From positions 5,407 to 33,245 of the forward strand of contig KN886493.1 of the NCBI GenBank assembly GCA_000934455.1: a stretch of DNA of 27,839 bases, written 5' to 3'. Of the stretch, positions 22,940 to 27,839 are shown piece after piece (the first letter of the stretch is position 1; each line of letters begins with the position of its first letter). A model generated the notes under the pieces. The model saw nothing but the letters and a program-made list of their open reading frames with translations, ran no database searches and was not told where the DNA came from. Both the position numbers and the translations under genes were made by a program. Source of the DNA: Apostichopus parvimensis (Eukaryota; Echinodermata; Holothuroidea; Aspidochirotida; Stichopodidae).

Positions 22940-23215
22940 CTACAGAGCATTTGAAAAAGAGATAATGTTGTGAAACAAAACAGCTTAACGAAGGTACTTG
23001 TTTAAATTGTTAATGAAGTACTTTAATACCACTGCAACATAAACAAAAAGTGTGGCTTTACTGTACATATAAAAGTCTCAGATTGAAGTGATGTTACAAA
23101 GGCTTAATACTTCCAGAGATTATTTATAGCCCTTTTTTTCACCATACAATTAGCATTAACAATCACCTACAGTACTGTACCTGTTATACTCTCATGCTAA
23201 ATGTAAATGAGCGAT

Positions 23216-23708
23216 TGTAACGATAGGCGTATTCTTGTGTGGGCGTACATGTATATAGTGTAGCGTTAGGCTATGGTGCGCTTGTGTCGACGCATCGCTG
23301 TTTAATTATGTAACAGAGGTTTTTAGAAGTATCGGGCGCGGCGCGCTGTTTGTGGTGCGTGCGTGCAACTAGTGTGAGTGTGTGCGTGTGGTGTGATAGA
23401 ACTTTCTTGTGTTTGAAAATGTTTGGCAGAGCTTATGAATGAGGCAGTGAGTACGGATGGTTGACCGGTCAACACTTGGGAGTGAGTACGTTTGATTCAT
23501 GTGTGTGTAGTGAGTTTGTGACTTGTAAGTAAATTATGTTTTATATTTTATATTTAGTTTGCTCCAGTTAAGTTATTAAATTATCCAAATAAACCGTTAA
23601 TCTTTTGTTTCTGCGTTATCTTTGCAACTTCTCTCCCCTGAGTCATCATACTTTTGGGAGGGCACGCCAGTACGGTGAACCACTAAACTTACACTTACAG
23701 ATGTTACA
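23216..23708 (+). mobile_element. Probable solo LTR of a gypsy-like retrotransposon
   Basis: A 493-bp block in the intron between exons B and C. It begins TGTAAC and ends GTTACA (perfect 6-bp inverted ends with the canonical TG...CA). It is flanked by CGAT and AGAT, a one-mismatch 4-bp duplication. Its composition differs sharply from the surroundings: rich in GTG/GCG words and CpG (GGGCGCGGCGCGC), with an AATAAA at 23588-23593 and a pyrimidine tract after it, as expected of U3-R-U5 on the plus strand. No internal region, gag or pol is present, so recombination to a solo LTR is inferred. It is non-coding and antisense to the gene. The call rests on structure only. Confidence 0.5.
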
Positions 23709-23799
23709 AGATTGTAATTCTACTTGCTTGCAATATATTTTACAACACCTATAACTATCGCTATAGGTTCAGGATATATTCAATCAAAGATTGTCTTAC

Positions 23800-23901
23800 C
23801 TGTTCGGTAGGTGCTACAGTGTATAGATCTAGGCTAGATGCCTTGTACATATGATATAATGTACTATATGTTGCAAACTCTTGTGTGTTAAAGTGTACTA
23901 C
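23800..23901 (-). CDS. Exon B (residues 138-171)
   Basis: Acceptor CCCTTCAG|GTAGTA and donor GAACAG|GTAAGA give exactly 34 codons, phase 0 at both ends, matching exons A and C. This is the least disordered-looking part of the protein: it contains EFATYSTLYHMYKASSLDLY, rich in aromatic and aliphatic residues, and probably forms a short helical or domain segment that could be the conserved core for homology searches. The frame is open further upstream (to about 23973), so an earlier acceptor cannot be excluded, but the pyrimidine-rich CTTCAG is the best site. Additional small exons between A and B are possible. Confidence 0.75.
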
Positions 23902-25152
23902 CTGAAGGGATCTGAGATCGATCAGCATGTTGAGTCTGGTATTAAGAGAGAATATTTGGCACACGGTGACCAAGACGCTGATGTCGGATTAACAAACTGT
24001 TGTGGAGTATAGCCTTTCCAATAAGGTAATTGGAGAAACACTTAAATCATGAAAGGAAACCTGTCTGCTCATGGGGAGCTGACAAGTTTGCTTAAAAGGG
24101 TGTGAAGACTCGCGCAAAAAGGAAACGTCTAATGCCGGTAATCTGACCTAGTTTCGAATGAGGTGTAACAGAAGTGTTAGACACCACCATCGATCCCAGA
24201 AAATACACACACACAGCATGCTACCATCGGTATTTAGACACTAGTGTACAGTCAGTACATACAGCTGCGGTCAATACACACAGCACAGTGTACAAACAGT
24301 ACAGCGATGGACATCTCAGGTCAAGCTAAAGATAACAAGGTATCACGTTTCATTACTGTACTGTCTGCATTTGTAGCGACACGAACAAAACGTCACTTGC
24401 AAGCAACGGAAAGTTAACTTTTTCAGATGGCCGCACGCGGTTTGGGGCGAGTCTTCAATGCCTTTAAGGTGAACAAGTGCTTGCAGGCATCCATTACTGA
24501 TACGAGGGGCCATTCCTAGGGTGAGCTTAAAGGTACTGTATATTGACTGCTTCTTGTTGAAATTCCCACTGTAAACAGCTGTATAATTTAGATATGGCTA
24601 CCACTGCAGTGTTGTTTAACTTTGAATTCAGACATGTTTTCCCAAGAGATATTTCACAAAACTGCACTCGGAAATGTTTCAGTCAGCGGACATACTGACT
24701 TAAATCTCTATTTTTAACTATGAATATTCAAATGTGAGATGTGAAACAATTGTATACATATGTCTTAACTTTTGTGCATGTTTACTATTAAAACAGACAA
24801 TAGGGAGAACAATGAGAGCTGACAAAGTTGACAGTTCATTATGCAAATATATTCTATTCTATTCAAATGTTCTATTCAATTCTATGCAAATCTATTAGGG
24901 AGTGTTAGCTCAGTGGTTAACGCCGGTGCCTTTCAATCAGAAGGTCCCAAGTTCGAGTCACTCCAAGATTAATGTATGTCGTCCAGTTACAGAGTTGTTG
25001 ACAATTGAAAATTCATAATCATGGCCGTTAAATATGAATCTAAGAGATTGACTTCGGTCAGCTTGCGGCTTTGATAAGCCAATGATGGCTTCTTCGCGAG
25101 TTCCTGCTTGCAGGTGGATCTAAAATACATACATTCCTTAACCGTACTGTAC
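23902..25152 (-). other. First coding intron, between exons A and B
   Basis: Apart from the SINE at its 5' end it contains short CA/GTACA-rich stretches (24200-24310) and an ATTCT-rich run (24848-24895). No exon-like segment was convincing. Confidence 0.45.
24899..25135 (+). mobile_element. tRNA-derived SINE, copy 3
   Basis: Third copy of the family. The head GGAGTGTTAGCTCAGTGG, the B box GTTCGAGTC and the whole 3' body are nearly identical to copy 1, including the full anticodon-arm region. It is antisense to the gene and its tail stops about 15 bp short of the exon A donor. The preceding ATTCT-rich sequence (24848-24895) may be the AT-rich target site. No clear duplication seen. Confidence 0.88.
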
Positions 25153-25563
25153 CTCAGTAACACTCTTGTTCTGTGATGCGGTGGGTCGGTGCCTCATGTG
25201 CGATGATGCTGACTTTGCCCTTCTTGGTAAACGGTACCCAGTGTTGTCATCACCAGCACCGTCATCCCTGTGGTTGTAGACATTGCCAGGACTTTCTCTG
25301 TGTTGGTTGATGTGTGAGGCACTTTTTGGTCTATAATATGTGTTTTTCTGGATGACAGGAGGCTTCGGCTGCTGCCGGTATCTACCGGATGCGACAGCAC
25401 TCCTAACACGTCTCTGTCTTGTAACTTGCTTGGCAGGGGAAGGTGGCGAATAATTGAAATCATCAAAGGAGGCACTCTTGAAAGTAGAATGGTAAGAGCA
25501 AAAGTCTTGTGGAAGGAATTTCTTGTAGCCTGAAGCAAGCCACGGCGCAGATGGATCTAACAT
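25153..25563 (-). CDS. Exon A, first coding exon (residues 1-137)
   Basis: Starts at an ATG (25561-25563) in the good context CACCATG. An in-frame TAG lies four codons upstream (25573-25575), which fixes this as the initiation site unless an acceptor intervenes (AAATAG|GGATTCACC could be one, with the 5' UTR further up). It ends at GAG|GTACAG, phase 0. The encoded part is basic and rich in Ser, Arg, Pro, Tyr and His, with no signal peptide or membrane segment. R-P-K-S-A-S (78-83) and R-R-A-K-S-A-S (114-120) are near-copies of each other, and H-R-P-T-A-S (125-130) is related. A SINE on the opposite strand ends only about 15 bp beyond the donor. Family unknown. Confidence 0.85.
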
Positions 25564-26948
25564 GGTGAATCCCTATTTCTGTATATTTCTCCAGTAAATG
25601 TGACATCAGTATAAACCGATCGTTGAAGTAATCTTGTACAGTACGGTTCAGATGTGCAGCAGAACTGTTGAAATCAATGAGAGAAATAAAAAAGAACCAG
25701 AAGATGTTAGAAAATATAAACAATACCCTTAATTTCTTCACAATATTATTACTTTGTTAACTGTGTTTGTAGCACATAAACGTTTACATGGTAATTTTAG
25801 TAAACTTGCAATTTACATGTAACTTTCTCCGAGACTATTTCATGTGTGAAGCAATGTCAGTATTATGGATACGCTCAATATGTAAGACATTACAATAATG
25901 GAATGGCATATATGCGGTTATTCGCTGCTGTCGTTGTTGCTTATTTATTTTTTTGGTGTTATGGTTGTTGGTGGTGTAGTTTTTTTGTGTCGTTGTTTTG
26001 TTTGGTGCATTTTTTCTGGCGGCGTGTTGTTACTTTTTTTTTGTTTCTTTGTTGTTTTTTGTTCTCTTTTTTTAGTTTTTTTTTTTGATCTTTCTTTGTT
26101 GTTTGTGGTAGATACTACCTTTTTTGTTTTTTTCTTTTTTTGTTTTATTTGTTGTTGTTGTACCATGTAGGCTGTTAAGATTTAATCATGCATGGAGCAT
26201 TCAAACACAATATTACAATTTGACATTTTAACTTAACAGTGTCTAGCTATCAGTGCAGCTGCATGTATACAGTATGCAGGGAATAACTTAGGTAACTTTC
26301 AACTTTTCAATTCTGTGAAGAATTGCATACATGTATAAGTCCACTATATATGCCATTCAAATGGTAGCTTGTATACAATTTTATTGATATTTAAATGCTT
26401 AAACAAGCAGTTTAGCAGACATGATTGGAAATACCTTATAGAAGCTTGTCATTGGTTGACGACCAGATATGTGTTAAGTTGCAAAATGAATAGTGGCCAA
26501 TCTTTCGTTGCTAAAACGTGTAAGTTATGGTTGGCAAAACCTGTAAATTAGTTCAAATATATGTCACACTATGTGTGAATTAGGGAATGTGCAGGTTCTT
26601 TGCCCTGAAGTGTCCATCAGAGATTCCACAAAAGTATTCTCAGTGATTTCAGAGACAACAGCTTGTCAAGTTTTGCAGAACTAGAAAGGACCATATGACA
26701 GTGTTCTCTTACAAGTTACATATTTTTAGCAGATGAACTCAAAGTTTCCCAGAGAAAGTGATTGAAACTTTGCATCTGGCTACCTTTACTGCCTGTACTT
26801 TAAAGGCAAGCCTAAATATCTAATGTGAAATCACACGCAGCACGAATCAATTTCCTTAATTCTGTGTTCTCTCCTCATGTAGTAAATTTGCCATACAAAA
26901 GCATTGCCAGGAAAGTATCTGCTTACAAATTTCTCAACTTGGTATAGT
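25564..26948. other. Region upstream of the gene
   Basis: Expected to hold the promoter and any 5' UTR exon of the minus-strand gene. I see no TATA box or CpG-rich promoter that I can place. The block 25927-26165 is almost pure T and G on the plus strand and produces long but meaningless open frames (Phe/Cys/Val on one strand, Lys/Thr/Gln on the other). The rest is AT-rich spacer. Confidence 0.4.
25927..26165. repeat. T/G low-complexity block
   Basis: About 240 bp composed almost wholly of T and G on the plus strand (GTTGTTG, T6-T10 runs). It explains the overlapping long open frames here, which should not be annotated as genes. Confidence 0.85.
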
Positions 26949-27430
26949 CAGTATTGCGAAATTCGGAACACTGCGAATTTCGGACACCCTAAGAAATACA
27001 CGATTTCACCATGACAACCTACAGGAAGAGCCAAATTTCACCAAAAAGTACGAAGCTACGGTTATTTTCTCTCCAAAATGACCCGTGTGCAAGTAAGTAC
27101 TTACATATTTGTCAATAAAATGACGGAGATATATGAAGTCTGTTATAATTACTGAAAGAGCAACTGCGCCACCAATTTTATCACCAGCGCCACACTGTGG
27201 GAACGAGTGTCCGAATTTCGCAATACTCTAGCAAAGAAATACCAGTTCTACAATCGCGAAGAATCTTCTTTTTTACAACGTGAAAACAGTTTGCAGGAAA
27301 GAAAGTTTGGCCGTGTATCTTAATATAACACACTTCTCCCACCATATCAAGTATATTTTCAGGTGATTTATACCAGAAGATATAGTTTTGGGGTGATTTA
27401 AGGCTTAGGTGTCCGAAATTTGAAGTGTCC
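26949..27430. mobile_element. Nested inverted-repeat element, pogo/mariner-like ends
   Basis: Three related arms are visible. Arm 1 CAGTATTGCGAAATTCGGAA (26949-26968, continuing CACT) is matched inversely by CCGAATTTCGCAATACT (27211-27227), a 22-23 bp terminal repeat with one inserted base. The adjacent arm 2 ACTGCGAATTTCGGACACCC (26970-26989, continuing TAAG) is matched inversely by CTTAGGTGTCCGAAATTTGA (27404-27423, continuing AGTGTCC). TA lies next to the outer ends at 26944-26946 and 27229-27230, in keeping with Tc1/mariner target choice, and CAGT termini are typical of the pogo branch. The interior encodes nothing. Either one element contains another, or one has internal hairpins. Confidence 0.6.
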
Positions 27431-27839
27431 ATGCTACTAAGTATTACAGCCAACATAGCCTAGGCCTTGAAGGCAATTGGTATCAAGCCTAAACTGAAGG
27501 AGACCTAATAATAACAATCAGCAACCAGTGAATATTTAAGCTACTGTCAACAACCTGGTCTAATGACCACTTTGTCTAGACCACTTTGCTAGTTCATGCC
27601 ACAGGGGGAAGTTAGGCCAAGGCCTAACTGAGAAATACAGTTCTGCTAGGCCCCAGCCTAGGCTTAAACTCCTAAGCCTTGCCTGCAAAACACTCCCAAA
27701 GTATGACACACATGTATAATACAACAATACTGGCAGGTCTAAGCGTGGGCCAGCATATTGACCTCATCTTAGAGTTAGAGCTAACTTAGCAGCTATTCCT
27801 AGGCAAGGCGAGCCTTATTTTAGGCCTACCTGTAGACTA
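27431..27839. other. Spacer rich in CCTAGGC / GGCCTA words
   Basis: The last 400 bp contain many short palindromic words such as CCTAGGC, AGGCCTA and CCAAGGCC (around 27460-27480, 27610-27665, 27795-27830). No coding sequence or RNA gene was seen. Confidence 0.5.

Larger units (their letters stand above)
11437..25563 (-). other. Span of the unrecognised multi-exon gene
   Basis: One transcription unit on the minus strand. Coding exons in transcript order: 25153-25563, 23800-23901, 22712-22939, 22190-22225, 21120-21342, 20074-20139, 18766-18875, 17341-18033, 16875-16908, 16704-16792, 16118-16245, 13040-13151, (12557-12573), 11445-11572. All introns are GT-AG, and every phase agrees across the first twelve exons: 0,0,0,0,1,1,0,0,1,0,2,0. 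The product, up to about 792 residues, is largely disordered and charged. I do not recognise the family. Recurrent R-P-K-S-A-S / R-P-R-T-A-P motifs and one S-S-I-P match to the EB1-binding SxIP pattern hint at a cytoskeletal or ciliary role, but this is weak inference. Neither the promoter nor the poly(A) site was found. Confidence 0.75.

Noticed and set aside
25846..26170. Overlapping open frames of 73-90 codons on both strands
   Set aside because: They arise from T/G low-complexity sequence, and the composition (Phe, Cys, Val or Lys, Thr, Gln) is not protein-like.

Overview
The window looks like nuclear DNA of an invertebrate animal. It is AT-rich and intron-dense, has GT-AG splice signals, and carries tRNA-derived SINEs, a LINE fragment, cut-and-paste (MITE-like) elements, a probable solo LTR and many homopolymer runs. 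There are no bacterial operons or ribosome-binding sites. The repeat style (TAGGCCTA-rich spacer, SINE with a TCCTTGGGCAAGG core, gypsy-like LTR) suggests an echinoderm or other invertebrate deuterostome such as a sea cucumber. That placement is inference only.

One protein-coding gene is well supported. It lies on the minus strand, enters at an ATG at 25561-25563 and runs leftward to about 11.4 kb. Twelve exons (A to L) chain together with GT/AG boundaries and matching phases, from 25563 down to 13040. One further likely exon (N, 11445-11572) joins only if a very short exon (M, 12557-12573) is accepted. The assembled product is roughly 740-790 residues. It is mostly disordered: a basic N-terminal part with repeated R-P-K-S-A-S-type motifs, a short aromatic ordered stretch, a Pro-rich piece, a long Glu/Asp/Lys-rich middle and a Lys/Glu-rich C-terminal part. 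I do not recognise the family and give no symbol. The true 3' end is uncertain.

Layout: 1-11.4 kb has no supported host gene. It holds a hAT-like MITE with perfect 14-bp ends and a 6-bp target duplication (448-909), a 50-bp palindrome, a minus-strand LINE/SINE tail (about 3611-3700), a MIR/Deu-like SINE (about 7037-7347) and the 3' end of a non-LTR retrotransposon (about 9134-9571). The gene occupies 11.4-25.6 kb. Its introns carry three copies of one SINE family (all + strand, antisense to the gene), a probable solo LTR and a short tandem duplication. Upstream of the gene (25.6-27.8 kb) are a T/G low-complexity block and a set of nested inverted repeats with pogo-like ends (26949-27430).

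No undescribed multi-gene system was found. The most useful leads are the unrecognised gene itself, the SINE family with its conserved non-tRNA body, and the nested inverted-repeat element.
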